From contig NZ_PIPJ01000002.1 in assembly GCF_003987135.1 (NCBI RefSeq), forward strand, positions 434,001 to 498,000: a stretch of 64,000 nt of DNA, in the 5' to 3' direction. Made by a program: the position numbers and the translations under genes. Below are positions 1 to 9,167 of the stretch, piece by piece; position 1 is the stretch's first letter, and the number at the start of each line of letters is the position of its first letter. The notes beneath the pieces are model-generated. The model worked only from the letters and a program-made list of their open reading frames with translations, searched no databases and was not told the origin of the DNA. This DNA is from Aliidiomarina iranensis. GTDB taxonomy: Bacteria > Pseudomonadota > Gammaproteobacteria > Enterobacterales > Alteromonadaceae.

Positions 1-2
1 AA

Positions 3-839
3 GGCGAATGGCAAATATTAGGCTGGGATGCCGCAGGCATAGTTGAGGCTGTTGGCCCAGAAGTTAGCCAGTTTAAACCCGGTGATCGAGTTTGGTACGC
101 GGGCGATATAACCCGCCAAGGCAGTAATGCCGAATATCAATGTGTGGATGAACGCATTACCGGCCACATGCCCACAAGCTTGAATTTTGCTGAGGCGGCA
201 GCGCTGCCGCTCACAGCGATCACCGCTTGGGAAATATTATTCGATTCTTTTCGTTTACCAGAACATTCTGGCGAGCAAGAAACCTTGCTGGTAATCGGTG
301 GTGCTGGGGGCGTTGGCTCAATTCTCATTCAATTGGCGAAAAAACTGACCAAACTCAATGTTATTGCAACGGCTTCGAGGCCAGAAACAGTAGATTGGGT
401 TAAACAAATGGGTGCAGATGACGTTATAAACCATCGTGAATCGCTCCCTGAGCAATTGCAAAAGCTTAACCTGCAACCACGTTACGTAGCAGCGCTCACG
501 GGCACCCAAGAGCACTTTGCCGGTATCCTCGAACTTATCAAACCACGTGGTCATGTGGCCGTTATTGATGATCCAGAAACCCTTGATATTAAAGCAGGTA
601 AACAAAAAGCGCTTACCTTCAGTTGGGAGTTTATGTTTACCCGTTCAATGTTCGAAACCGATGATATGCAACAACAGCAAGTGTTGCTGAATCGGGTGGC
701 CGCAATGATAGACGCAGGCGCTATTTGCAGCACGAAAACCAAGCATTTAGGCACTATCAATGCTGAGAATTTACGCGCTGCGCACGCTGAACAAGAAGCA
801 GGAACGGTAATTGGGAAAAATGTTCTGAGTGGTTTTTAA
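3..839 (+). CDS. Zinc-type alcohol dehydrogenase family protein (5' end outside window)
   Basis: The reading frame is open from base 3 and has no start in the window, so the N-terminal part lies upstream. Visible are the end of the GroES-like domain ([12 protein letters not shown], then FKPGDRVW) and the Rossmann NAD(P)H-binding core with [10 protein letters not shown] at about residues 98-107 of the visible part. This is the MDR family, resembling the bacterial 'adh_fam_1' quinone-oxidoreductase-like group, which reduces small carbonyls or quinones using NADPH. The substrate cannot be read from the sequence. It is convergent with msrB, and the two stop codons are 17 bases apart over a hairpin. 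Confidence 0.85.
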   Translation, partial: GEWQILGWDAAGIVEAVGPEVSQFKPGDRVWYAGDITRQGSNAEYQCVDERITGHMPTSLNFAEAAALPLTAITAWEILFDSFRLPEHSGEQETLLVIGGAGGVGSILIQLAKKLTKLNVIATASRPETVDWVKQMGADDVINHRESLPEQLQKLNLQPRYVAALTGTQEHFAGILELIKPRGHVAVIDDPETLDIKAGKQKALTFSWEFMFTRSMFETDDMQQQQVLLNRVAAMIDAGAICSTKTKHLGTINAENLRAAHAEQEAGTVIGKNVLSGF

Positions 840-845
840 ACCTTT

Positions 846-875
846 AGGCCTCGCCGTTAACTAATTGGCGGGCCT
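846..875. terminator. Imperfect hairpin between convergent genes
   Basis: AGGCCTCGCC (846-855) pairs with GGCGGGCCT (867-875) with one bulged base. It spans the end of msrB and follows the dehydrogenase stop. There is no long T tract on either strand, so it may only weakly end transcription from both sides. Confidence 0.35.
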
Positions 876-1384
876 ACTAGATCAATATATTCCTCGTAAC
901 CCTCTGCGGCCATTTCTTCTACAGGAATGAACCGCAGTGCGGCCGAATTCATGCAATAACGCAAGCCAGTGGGTTGCGGGCCATCGTCGAATACGTGGCC
1001 TAGGTGCGAATCGGCTACGCGGCTACGAATTTCGGTACGCACCATAAACCAGGAACGATCTCGGTGCCGCGTTACCACATCGCGCGCAATGGGGCGGATA
1101 AAGCTCGGCCAGCCAGAACCTGATTTGTATTTATCCGCGGATGAAAATAATGGTTCGCCGGAAACGATATCCACATAGATACCAACCGCTTGGTTATCCC
1201 AATAGCGATTATCAAATGCACGCTCAGTGGCATCTTCTTGGGTTACTTGATATTGCAATGGCGTGAGCATTTCACGTAATTCAGCATCGCTAGGTTTCAC
1301 AAAATCTTCTTCAGAAAAACCATTCGCGTGCGCTGAAACGCTCAGCGCGAGTGCAAAAATAGCGGTAAAGATGGTTTTATTCAT
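857..1384 (-). CDS. msrB: Peptide-methionine (R)-S-oxide reductase, exported
   Basis: MsrB repairs the R isomer of methionine sulfoxide in proteins. An N-terminal signal peptide (hydrophobic run, cut near AHA-NG, about residue 21) implies action in the periplasm. Family motifs are [17 protein letters not shown] and the catalytic [11 protein letters not shown]. The two CxxC zinc sites found in many MsrBs are absent (VDIVSG replaces the first pair, RVADSH the second). The catalytic Cys is the only cysteine in the protein, so no resolving cysteine exists and recycling must use another route. It is a monocistronic unit convergent with the dehydrogenase. Confidence 0.92.
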   Translation of the reverse strand: MNKTIFTAIFALALSVSAHANGFSEEDFVKPSDAELREMLTPLQYQVTQEDATERAFDNRYWDNQAVGIYVDIVSGEPLFSSADKYKSGSGWPSFIRPIARDVVTRHRDRSWFMVRTEIRSRVADSHLGHVFDDGPQPTGLRYCMNSAALRFIPVEEMAAEGYEEYIDLVGPPIS

Positions 1385-1488
1385 GAGCTACCTCAGTTCG
1401 TATAACTAGCTTCAAACCTTTTTTCAAAGCTTATCGATAGAATACGCGAACCAACGGCGGCAAGGATCAGAAACGCCCTGCTCGTGAG

Positions 1489-1776
1489 CTAGCTCTTGTC
1501 AGCTGATTTGGTTGCAGTTGTAGCAGCTAAGTGTTTTTTATAACGGCGCTCATTCACAAACCAAAGCACAATGCCAAATAAAGCCCCCGCTACGAACCAG
1601 ATAATACAATGAATCAACACGGAAGAAGCTGAAGCATTTGGCCCTAGCACGTTATTGAAATAACCAATAATGAGCAGCATGGGCAAGCCCCAAGAGAGCA
1701 CCCCGTGAATCAATACAAATTTACCAAAGCCTTTTACGCGCGCTTCTTGCCACGCTACTACTTCGCGTTCTCTCAT
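1489..1776 (-). CDS. Small two-helix inner-membrane protein, unknown function
   Basis: A 95-residue protein not recognised as a named family. Two hydrophobic segments (about residues 19-41 and 54-74) are separated by a short polar loop (NVLGPNASASS). Both ends are charged: an arginine/glutamate-rich N-terminus and a Lys/Thr-rich tail. Both termini are therefore probably cytoplasmic. Codon choice resembles neighbouring core genes. It lies alone between msrB and rlmM on the same strand. Confidence 0.65.
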   Translation of the reverse strand: MREREVVAWQEARVKGFGKFVLIHGVLSWGLPMLLIIGYFNNVLGPNASASSVLIHCIIWFVAGALFGIVLWFVNERRYKKHLAATTATKSADKS

Positions 1777-1847
1777 GTGAATACCCTAACTCTAGATTCT
1801 AACCATCTTTTAAAACAAACCGCTGCAAATGCGAGCCACACCGCGCA

Positions 1848-2918
1848 TTAGGTTTTAAATTTCTTCCGTAAATAAACAGTGATCTCTTCGCGATCATGAT
1901 AAAGATGTTTCGCACTTAATTCGTAACCCCAAACTTCCGCTTCCGTTAGGCGATCACGAATGGCATCTAAATATTGTTTTACAGCTGCATAGCGCGTTTT
2001 CATTGGTAGCTTGAGATTGAAAATAGCATCATGGCACCATTCACCGATATACCAATCCGCCATTAAATGCGCTACTCGCACCGGCTTCTCTACCATATCG
2101 CATACTAACCAACTCACATTTTTACGCTTTGGTAAAAACTGAAAGCCATCTTCTTGAAAGTGCCGCACTTGCCCAGTTTCCATAAGTTGTGCATCCATCG
2201 GGCCATTATCAACGGCGGCAACCATCATATCGTGGAAAACTAAAACCGCTGTCCAACCCCCTGGGCTTGCGCCTAAATCTACCGCCTTCATACCGGGCTC
2301 AACACGGCGAGCAAGCTCGTGCTCAGGTATCATCACTTTAAAGGCTTCGGCAAGCTTCGCAGCAGAGCGGCTTGGTGCGCCCTTCGGTGTGCGCACTCGC
2401 GGAATACCCATAAGATAAGGGGAATGGTTGTAGCTATAGGAGTAACCTACAACAACAGAATGCGTACTGCGAAAAAGTACATGCAAGGCCGGCCGATTCG
2501 TTACTTCCTTTTCCGTTAGCAACCCTTTTTCTTGCAACGCCATACTCAGCGGCTTCGTAATTTTACGGCACAAAGCGGATAATGAACGGCCATCATTGGT
2601 ATCCGTAGTTTCGATCCATAACCGGCCGCAAAGCTGCATCTCTGGAAGTGCCGCCACCAAAGGCGTTACCCTGTCGGCTAAATCTAGTTGGTTCAAATCA
2701 GCTACGCGGACAAATAATTGGCGAGCGAAAATCAGTGAATGAACCGCTAATTTACGCGCTAAATGGTCTGCCTCTTCCGGCTTACACTCAAAGGTAACAA
2801 GCGCACTATTGGGCTGGGTTTTGCAATAACCAAACACGCCCAGAGCAGCTGCACGCTCCTGAATTTCAGCAGCACACTCGCCTTCAAAACCGGCGCGGCA
2901 ATATAACAAAACAGCCAT
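1848..2918 (-). CDS. rlmM: 23S rRNA 2'-O-ribose C2498 methyltransferase RlmM
   Basis: Methylates the 2'-OH of C2498 in 23S rRNA using S-adenosylmethionine. At 356 residues it matches the family length. It has the N-terminal THUMP-like region and the SAM-binding motif VDLGASPGGWTA (about residues 214-225), followed by the DNGPMD acidic loop and CDMVEKP. The C-terminal WCHDAIFNLKLPMKTRY region is typical of RlmM. In Escherichia coli rlmM is also close to gcvA, which supports the assignment. Confidence 0.95.
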   Translation of the reverse strand: MAVLLYCRAGFEGECAAEIQERAAALGVFGYCKTQPNSALVTFECKPEEADHLARKLAVHSLIFARQLFVRVADLNQLDLADRVTPLVAALPEMQLCGRLWIETTDTNDGRSLSALCRKITKPLSMALQEKGLLTEKEVTNRPALHVLFRSTHSVVVGYSYSYNHSPYLMGIPRVRTPKGAPSRSAAKLAEAFKVMIPEHELARRVEPGMKAVDLGASPGGWTAVLVFHDMMVAAVDNGPMDAQLMETGQVRHFQEDGFQFLPKRKNVSWLVCDMVEKPVRVAHLMADWYIGEWCHDAIFNLKLPMKTRYAAVKQYLDAIRDRLTEAEVWGYELSAKHLYHDREEITVYLRKKFKT

Positions 2919-2953
2919 AAAACGCTTATTCCTTAAATTCTTATTTCAATTGA

Positions 2954-3559
2954 TTAGTTAATTTGATTCGTTAATTTAGTTACAAAGGCATCAATTTCGC
3001 GTGATACCAATTGCCAGCACTCAGTATTAGTTAAACCATTCCGTTTCGGTTGGGCCAAATCATGATTGCCGTCCGTAACCCAATGAAGCCTTAAGTTCTT
3101 CGGTAATGCTTGCTCGGCGAGCCATTCTGGCTTGCCAAACGGATCGCGGCTGCCCTGCACAATAAAATTTCGCCTACGCCCATTCGTAAGGTCAGCTAAC
3201 CGATGCTTTTCTGGCTTACCCGGTGGGTGAAACGGAAAACCTAAACCAATAGCCGCTACCGCATTTACTTTATCTGCACAGCGAAAAGCAACCCGAGCGC
3301 CCATTGATTTTCCCATCACAACCAAGGGAATATCTTCACACCCCTCTTGTATGCGAGTAACTTCAGCAATAAAGGCCGCATCAAGTACTTCTTTTTTATC
3401 CGGGGGGCGCTTTTTACCACTCTGCTCAATCTTTTGCCAGTACGGAAAGGCAAACCGATGAACTTTATGCCCTTTTTGTTCTAAATTGGCTGAAATAATT
3501 TGCATGAACTCTGTTTCCGGCCCCGCACCAGCGCCATGGGCAAACACAAATATTGCCAT
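2954..3559 (-). CDS. Alpha/beta hydrolase (KANL3/Tex30-like)
   Basis: A 201-residue single-domain alpha/beta hydrolase. The N-terminal oxyanion segment FVFAHGAGAGP, the nucleophile elbow GKSMGAR (Ser near residue 85) and a late His in DGNHDL form the expected catalytic set, with Asp in SRDPFG. The family is generally annotated 'alpha/beta family hydrolase' and its substrate is unknown. Its ATG overlaps the gcvA stop by one base (TAATG), so the two are translationally coupled. Confidence 0.85.
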   Translation of the reverse strand: MAIFVFAHGAGAGPETEFMQIISANLEQKGHKVHRFAFPYWQKIEQSGKKRPPDKKEVLDAAFIAEVTRIQEGCEDIPLVVMGKSMGARVAFRCADKVNAVAAIGLGFPFHPPGKPEKHRLADLTNGRRRNFIVQGSRDPFGKPEWLAEQALPKNLRLHWVTDGNHDLAQPKRNGLTNTECWQLVSREIDAFVTKLTNQIN

Positions 3560-4464
3560 TAGGTTGCTTGCCCCTCATCTTCATCACGTTTAACTTCCGC
3601 CAAAATCCAATCTCGAAACTTTGCGATTTTACCCACATCGGCTTGGGATTCTCGGCACACCATATAGAAAGCCTCTGAGGTGGGCAAGGTTTGCGGAAAC
3701 ACTTGCACTAAGTGGCCGGAATCAAGCTCTGGCTTCGCTAAAACACTGTTAGCAAGCGTTACGCCCTGCCCATGCACCGCAGCTTTTAAAGCCAGCGCTA
3801 AATGTGAAAAAACCGGGCCACTCTTGCGCGTTGGCGGCGCTTCGCCCACCATAGCAAACCAATCACGCCATGCATTTCGCGTTTCTTCGTGCAGTAGCGT
3901 ATGCTCATGCAAATCACTTGGCTTTTTCAGCGGTTTCGCGCCTTGCAACAACAAGGGTGAACACACGGGAATTAAATATTCTTTGTGCAAGCGAAACGAT
4001 TTCACGCCAGGCCAAGAACCACTGCCGTAATAAATGGCTACATCAACGTAATCAGTTAACGAACCACTAATTTCATCCACCGCCTTTAAGCGTACATCAA
4101 TTTCAGGGTGGGCCTCATGAAACCGGCTAAGCCTTGGTACTAACCATAAAATGGCAAAGCCCGGCGGAACACATACGGTAAGTGAGCCTTGCTCACTGGC
4201 AAGCATTACTTTGGATGTAGCTAAGGTGAGCGTTTCGAACATTTGCCGAATATCGAGATAATAATTTTGCCCCGCTTCGGTTAACAACAATGCGCGGTTA
4301 CGGCGTAAAAATAAGGCTAAACCAAGAAAATCTTCCAAGGCTTTGACTTGGTGGCTTACTGCAGCTTGAGTAACAAACAATTCTTCCGCGGCTTTGGTGA
4401 AACTTAAATGGCGCGCGGCCGCTTCAAACGAACGTAAGGCATTCAACGGAGGTAGTTTTCGCAT
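3559..4464 (-). CDS. gcvA: LysR-family regulator GcvA
   Basis: LysR-type regulator, 301 residues, with the N-terminal winged HTH (PPLNALRSFEAAARHLSFT, residues 5-23, then AAEELFVTQAAVSHQVKALE) and a C-terminal substrate-binding domain. The sequence follows E. coli GcvA closely along its length (LVPRLSRF, DVAIYYGSGSWPG, ILAEVK). GcvA controls the glycine cleavage operon in response to glycine. No gcv genes are in the window, so the target is elsewhere. It is transcribed together with the downstream hydrolase. Confidence 0.9.
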   Translation of the reverse strand: MRKLPPLNALRSFEAAARHLSFTKAAEELFVTQAAVSHQVKALEDFLGLALFLRRNRALLLTEAGQNYYLDIRQMFETLTLATSKVMLASEQGSLTVCVPPGFAILWLVPRLSRFHEAHPEIDVRLKAVDEISGSLTDYVDVAIYYGSGSWPGVKSFRLHKEYLIPVCSPLLLQGAKPLKKPSDLHEHTLLHEETRNAWRDWFAMVGEAPPTRKSGPVFSHLALALKAAVHGQGVTLANSVLAKPELDSGHLVQVFPQTLPTSEAFYMVCRESQADVGKIAKFRDWILAEVKRDEDEGQAT

Positions 4465-4601
4465 CGCGGTTCCTTTGCTATGTTAAGCAGTTCAGATTAG
4501 CTATAGTAATCTGATTGATACGAATAATATCCCAATTTTGTTCAAATTCCCAACAAATCAGGCAGTTCCGGAATCAGCGTGGGTAAGCTGTGTAGGCAAA
4601 T

Positions 4602-5141
4602 TTATAATCCAGCTAAGATCTTTTCGAAGAATTCCGCACCCTTCTTTTCGGCAAAAGCAATGTTGCGATCGGGAATGGATTCAGGATCATCATAGCGGCT
4701 TAGCGCTTGTTCCAGGCTCGCTTCGCGCAAGAGGTGTAGGGTTGGATAAGGCGCCCGGTTGGTATAATTTGATGCGGCATCTTGTTTTTCGCCCTCAAAA
4801 CAATAATCTGGGTGAAAACTCGCGAGTTGGTAAATCCCTTCATAGCCTTGAATCGCCAACAACTCATTAGCGGTATCGAGTAAATCGAGGTAGGCATAAA
4901 AGCCTTCAAAGCCTGCAGGGAGCATAATAAGTGTGGTTTCCGTATCCATATTCTGGTCGAGAAACTCACACTCTTTGATTAATGCTTCCAGCACGTCCGC
5001 CGTTTTTCTCTGGCCTGCAACCACATAACGGATGCTATCTCGCTCCACTTCTCGGCGGGCAAATGGGCAAATGTTGTATTTCACAATCAGTTGCTCTACC
5101 CATGCTTTACTTTTTGCCACTACTAACGTGGAATCTATCAT
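4602..5141 (-). CDS. DUF1415 domain protein
   Basis: 179 residues covering the DUF1415 family, with the hallmark KYNICPFARRE near residue 25, LIMLPAG, and ASFHPDYCFEG (about residues 104-114). The biochemical role is unknown. No signal peptide or membrane segment is visible, so it is cytoplasmic. It follows the MscS gene by nine bases and is probably the last gene of that transcript. Confidence 0.85.
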   Translation of the reverse strand: MIDSTLVVAKSKAWVEQLIVKYNICPFARREVERDSIRYVVAGQRKTADVLEALIKECEFLDQNMDTETTLIMLPAGFEGFYAYLDLLDTANELLAIQGYEGIYQLASFHPDYCFEGEKQDAASNYTNRAPYPTLHLLREASLEQALSRYDDPESIPDRNIAFAEKKGAEFFEKILAGL

Positions 5142-5150
5142 CTATGCCGC

Positions 5151-6047
5151 CTAAGGTTTTTCGTCAACTGTTCCTGGTGCGCCTAGTGTAGAACCAGATT
5201 TGCTAGGGCTGAAATCACTGTTATTAAAGACATCTAACAAAATTGCTTGCTCAGCTGCACTGCGTTCCGAGGCTTTAACCGGAAACCGAATCACTAAGTG
5301 AATTTCACCTGCGGCCGGCACTTGTAGTGATACCCGAGGTTCAACGGTGGGAACATCTATTCCCTTGTGGTCACTCATGCGCTTCATGTAGCGGCGAACA
5401 TCTTCTAAATACGGTGCTGCGTGTTCCTGAGCCGCCGTAAGAAACGCTTCCTTCGCGTGCTTCCAGTTTTCTTCCCGTTTAAAAGGAACAACAAATACAT
5501 GCAACACCCAATCATGGGTATAGCTCTCGTTAATCACCGCATCCGATACAAACAAAGAATTCGGCAGCACTGTCATTCGGCCCGTGCGTTGATGCGTTAA
5601 CTTGCCAGGCCCAACTTCAAGGATGGTTGTGGTGAGTAAGTTTTGATCAATCACATCACCACGAAAATCCTTCACCTGAATGCGATCGCCAATGCTGAAA
5701 CTGCGGCCCGCCGATTTCACCATAGAGCCGGTCACGCACATAATCAATTCTTTCGTGGCGACTACGAAGGCTACCGCTATTGCTACAATAGAAAGGGCCA
5801 GAGTACGAAGCTCGGATGCCCAGATCATCACTAATCCGAGCACCAATAACAACAACAAACCATTTCTGCTTTGCACCAGCCAACGCCGGCGCAGTTCATT
5901 CGAGTTTACTGTTTTTCGAATGAAACGTGCCAGCACTGCACGCAATGCCAACACGCCAACGATTAGTAAAAACGAACTCAGTAGAAGCCGCCCCATCGAG
6001 CTTGAAATAGGAATGCTTCGGATAAACTCTGGCCAGAATTCAAACAT
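5151..6047 (-). CDS. Small-conductance mechanosensitive channel family (MscS) protein
   Basis: 298 residues. The N-terminus holds about three transmembrane helices (hydrophobic runs near residues 20-40, 64-80 and 84-104), followed by the MscS beta domain with FSIGDRIQVKDFRGDV and GRMTVLPNSLF. The C-terminal alpha/beta part ends with a short polar tail. Family members open under membrane tension to release solutes during hypo-osmotic shock. The start codon abuts the stop codon of the upstream SDR gene, so the two are co-transcribed. Confidence 0.85.
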   Translation of the reverse strand: MFEFWPEFIRSIPISSSMGRLLLSSFLLIVGVLALRAVLARFIRKTVNSNELRRRWLVQSRNGLLLLLVLGLVMIWASELRTLALSIVAIAVAFVVATKELIMCVTGSMVKSAGRSFSIGDRIQVKDFRGDVIDQNLLTTTILEVGPGKLTHQRTGRMTVLPNSLFVSDAVINESYTHDWVLHVFVVPFKREENWKHAKEAFLTAAQEHAAPYLEDVRRYMKRMSDHKGIDVPTVEPRVSLQVPAAGEIHLVIRFPVKASERSAAEQAILLDVFNNSDFSPSKSGSTLGAPGTVDEKP

Positions 6048-6812
6048 TTATAAACGCACGCCGCCATCAATCTCAATCACACGGCCACTAAAGAAATCAT
6101 TTTCAATAATGTAACGTGCCGAGTGTGCTATTTCCGCCGGTTGCCCCCAACGGCGTAATGGCACCATGGCCAACGCGCGTTCTACGGCTTCTGGCTTCAT
6201 TTGCCCGGTCATTGGCGTTTCAATGAAACCCGGCGCAATCGCAGCACAACGAATACCGAAGCGGCCAAGCTCACGTGCCCAGGTTACTGTCATCGCAACT
6301 ACGCCCGCTTTAGTAGCCGCATAATTGGTTTGGCCGATGTTGCCGGCTCGAGCAACACTGGAAATATTAATGATCACCCCTTGAATGCCGCGCTTGGCCA
6401 TTACCGCCGAAGCCTCGCGGCCACACAAGAAGGTACCGGTTAGGTTAACATCAATCACCGATTGCCATTGTTGCAGTGGCATTTTATGGGTAATCTCACC
6501 GTCTTTGCACTTAATCAACATGCCATCGCGTAAAATACCCGCATTATTGATTAACACCTGCAAACCACCGAAATGCTGATCAATTTCAGCAAACGCACTT
6601 TCAACAGCGGCTTCATCGGTTACGTTTACGTTGTAAGTTTTTACTTCCGCAGCACCAAGCTTTGAGCACTCTGCCGCCGCCTCTTGCAACATTTCATCGT
6701 TCATATCGATAAGTGCTAATTTCGCACCGCCAGCAGCAAAATCTTCGGCCATAGAACGCCCTAAACCTTGCGCGCCGCCTGTTACTACAATCACTGATTC
6801 ACTAATTTGCAT
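6048..6812 (-). CDS. SDR-family oxidoreductase (FabG-like)
   Basis: A 254-residue short-chain dehydrogenase. The cofactor motif TGGAQGLGRSM (residues 11-21), NNAG near residue 90, the catalytic Ser in ISSVARAG and YAATK give the full Asn-Ser-Tyr-Lys set. It ends with IEIDGGVRL as in beta-ketoacyl/hydroxyacyl-CoA reductases. It follows mmsB by 15 bases and is likely part of that operon, so it may act on a branched or hydroxyacyl-CoA intermediate. The exact substrate is not readable. Confidence 0.85.
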   Translation of the reverse strand: MQISESVIVVTGGAQGLGRSMAEDFAAGGAKLALIDMNDEMLQEAAAECSKLGAAEVKTYNVNVTDEAAVESAFAEIDQHFGGLQVLINNAGILRDGMLIKCKDGEITHKMPLQQWQSVIDVNLTGTFLCGREASAVMAKRGIQGVIINISSVARAGNIGQTNYAATKAGVVAMTVTWARELGRFGIRCAAIAPGFIETPMTGQMKPEAVERALAMVPLRRWGQPAEIAHSARYIIENDFFSGRVIEIDGGVRL

Positions 6813-6827
6813 GGAATTCGCTATCCT

Positions 6828-7712
6828 TTATTTTTCAAATTTACGGAAAATACTGGAGAAATCTTTGCTGCCAAAGCCGGCTTCACTATGCTCTGAAAAC
6901 AACTTCGCCGCCATATCACCCATTGGCGTGGCAGAACCGGTTGAATCGGCCGTATTTCTCGCTAAGCCCAAGTCTTTCAGCATCAAATCAACAAGAAAAC
7001 CGCCATTATAATCATTGCTTGAAGGCACGCTATCCATCACGCCCGGGCAAGGATTATACACTTCTAGTGTCCAATTACGGCCCGAACTTTGTAGCATAAT
7101 ATCGCTAAGAACCTTTGGATCTAAGCCGTGTGCTTTACCGAGTTGCAAGGCTTCTGAGGTACCCGCCATCAACACGCCGAGCAGCATATTATTGCAAATT
7201 TTAGCTACCTGGCCCGCGCCATGCTCGCCGGCTTTAAAAACATTTTTCCCCATTTTTTCTAAAACAGGCCTAGCTTCTTCAATATCCGCAGCATCACCAC
7301 CACAAATGAAGGTAAGCGTACCGGCTTTCGCACCACCTACGCCACCAGATACTGGGGCATCAATAAACCGGCGGCCTTTAGCAGTGATTCCGGCGCCAAG
7401 TTCACGCGCTGCGTCTGCTGAAATAGTACTCGAATCAATCACTAATGCAGTTTCAGGAATTGCATCTACAATCCCCTGATCACCCAAATAAAGTGCCAGC
7501 ACGTGTTTATCTGCTGGTAGCATAGAGATAACAAAATCAACATTATTCACCGCTTCCGCGGCGCTTTTTGCAATGCTTGCTCCCGCCTCTTCTAAGGTTG
7601 CTAGCGCGGCCGGTGATAAATCAAACACCTGAACCTCAAAGCCTGCTTTTACCAAGTTAGTGGCCATTGGGCCACCCATATTGCCTAATCCAATAAATCC
7701 TATGCGAGCCAT
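6828..7712 (-). CDS. mmsB: 3-hydroxyisobutyrate dehydrogenase
   Basis: Oxidises 3-hydroxyisobutyrate to methylmalonate semialdehyde with NAD, a late step of valine breakdown. An N-terminal Rossmann motif GFIGLGNMGGPMATNL is followed by DAPVSGGVGGAKAGTL (substrate site) and GQVAKICNNML with the catalytic Lys. I chose the ATG giving MARIGFIG because an AAAGGAGC ribosome site lies seven bases upstream; the 16 extra codons of the longer frame look non-coding. A terminator separates it from the upstream hydrolase gene, so it may also have its own promoter. Confidence 0.94.
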   Translation of the reverse strand: MARIGFIGLGNMGGPMATNLVKAGFEVQVFDLSPAALATLEEAGASIAKSAAEAVNNVDFVISMLPADKHVLALYLGDQGIVDAIPETALVIDSSTISADAARELGAGITAKGRRFIDAPVSGGVGGAKAGTLTFICGGDAADIEEARPVLEKMGKNVFKAGEHGAGQVAKICNNMLLGVLMAGTSEALQLGKAHGLDPKVLSDIMLQSSGRNWTLEVYNPCPGVMDSVPSSNDYNGGFLVDLMLKDLGLARNTADSTGSATPMGDMAAKLFSEHSEAGFGSKDFSSIFRKFEK

Positions 7713-7777
7713 TTGTTGCTCCTTTCTATTCGTTAGAACTCTAATCGTTCGTAATTTCAATTTTCAAAAAAGTAAGC

Positions 7778-7809
7778 TAAAAAAATGCCGCGCTCTAGCC
7801 GCGCGGCAT
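7778..7809 (-). terminator. Rho-independent terminator inside the valine cluster
   Basis: On the minus strand a perfect nine-base stem, ATGCCGCGC (7785-7793) with GCGCGGCAT (7801-7809), has a seven-base loop and is followed by seven T residues (A tract 7779-7785 on the plus strand). It lies 10 bases after the hydrolase stop and about 65 bases before mmsB. Confidence 0.85.
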
Positions 7810-7819
7810 ACTCTTCACG

Positions 7820-8965
7820 TTATGCGTTTGCACCTAAATCCCGCAACGGGTGTTCATCTTCACCCCAAGGCGAAATAAACATTGCATCCAAATCGTCTGC
7901 GGTTACTTCTTCAATGCTGCCGTGGGTCCATTTCGGTTGCCGATCTTTATCAATTAGCAAAGCACGAACACCTTCCACAAAATCACCTTTTGCCGCACAA
8001 TTTACCGAAAGGGTCAACTCAAGGCGAAAGGCATCGGCAATGCTTAAACTGCCACCAAATTGCAGTTGTTGCCAAACAATGTGCGCCGTTAACGGGCAGC
8101 CATGCGCCAACGTTTTCTGAGCGCGGAGTAATAACTCATCATCGGTTTCATGCTGCAAAAACTGCTTTGTCGCGGAAATCACGTCATTTCCTTCGAGGAG
8201 TTTGGAAATCAACTCGCGGCGTTCAAATAGCGGCCCACTCGCCAATTCCTGATCGTTCAACATTCGCTGTTGCAAAGTATCCGTTAAGGTTGCTTTGTTT
8301 AGCGCGTTATCGTCGGTCCAACTTGCGTTCACCAGTGCTTGCAGTGTGCTCGTACGGCTATCGCTGGCAATGGCAAAATCAGCCATACCTAAATACAGCG
8401 CATCGGCGGCATTTACTTGTGCCGCCGTTAATCCGAGGAATAAACCCATGTTATCGGGTAGTTGCCCAAGAAAATATGTAGCACCTACATCTGGATATAA
8501 ACCAATACTAATTTCTGGCATCGCCAGGCGTGAACGCTCCGTAACCACACGGTGGCTAGCACCATTCATAAGGCCCATACCGCCGCCCATCACGAAGCCA
8601 TCACCCCATACTAGAATTGGCTTCTGGAAGGTTTGAATAAGATGATCCAACTGATACTCAGCGGTGAAAAAATCTAGCACTTCCGTCACGGGCTCTTTCG
8701 GCATTTCCTGCATAGCATGATACATGGCAACAATATCACCACCAGCACAAAACGCTTTTTCACCCGCACCTTCTAACCACACACAGGCAATCTCTGGGTC
8801 GGATTCCCATGTTTTTAATTGCGGCTCAAGCAAACGAATCATATCTAGGCTCAAAGCATTCAACGAACGCTCTGAGTTCAAACAGGCAATGCCAATTTTC
8901 TTACCGCTTACCGTTTCCGTTTCCGAAAACAATACCGCATCTTTATTGCTTATTTCTGCGTCCAT
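7820..8965 (-). CDS. 3-hydroxyisobutyryl-CoA hydrolase (enoyl-CoA hydratase family)
   Basis: A 381-residue crotonase-fold protein of the hydrolase type. EGAGEKAFCAGGDI (about residues 64-77) and VWGDGFVMGGGMGLMNGASHRV (split by the oxyanion loop) are characteristic, followed by PEISIGLYPDVGATYFL, which carries the catalytic Glu and Asp of HIBYL-CoA hydrolases. It releases free 3-hydroxyisobutyrate from its CoA ester. It sits between the acyl-CoA dehydrogenase and mmsB, the expected pathway order. It also resembles general enoyl-CoA hydratases, but length and motifs favour the hydrolase. Confidence 0.9.
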   Translation of the reverse strand: MDAEISNKDAVLFSETETVSGKKIGIACLNSERSLNALSLDMIRLLEPQLKTWESDPEIACVWLEGAGEKAFCAGGDIVAMYHAMQEMPKEPVTEVLDFFTAEYQLDHLIQTFQKPILVWGDGFVMGGGMGLMNGASHRVVTERSRLAMPEISIGLYPDVGATYFLGQLPDNMGLFLGLTAAQVNAADALYLGMADFAIASDSRTSTLQALVNASWTDDNALNKATLTDTLQQRMLNDQELASGPLFERRELISKLLEGNDVISATKQFLQHETDDELLLRAQKTLAHGCPLTAHIVWQQLQFGGSLSIADAFRLELTLSVNCAAKGDFVEGVRALLIDKDRQPKWTHGSIEEVTADDLDAMFISPWGEDEHPLRDLGANA

Positions 8966-9073
8966 TAAGCTTTCTCCTTCACGTTTACTTTATCGCTTAC
9001 GCACTTGTTGCTGAAGTTATGATCGGCTAACAATCCTATTTGCTAACAAGAAAATCCGCTGAGCACAATATCT

Positions 9074-9137
9074 GCCGATATCACTAACAGCCGACACCAC
9101 TAACTGCCAACACCACTAGCAGCCGACACTCCTATCA
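9074..9137. repeat. Four degenerate 16-bp tandem repeats
   Basis: Units begin at 9074, 9090, 9106 and 9122 and share the pattern GCCGACACCACTAACA with a few changes each. They lie in the 202-base spacer between the acyl-CoA dehydrogenase and hydrolase genes. No open frame or hairpin explains them. Confidence 0.7.
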
Positions 9138-9167
9138 GCTGCCAGCACTATCGCGGATAACAAGGCG

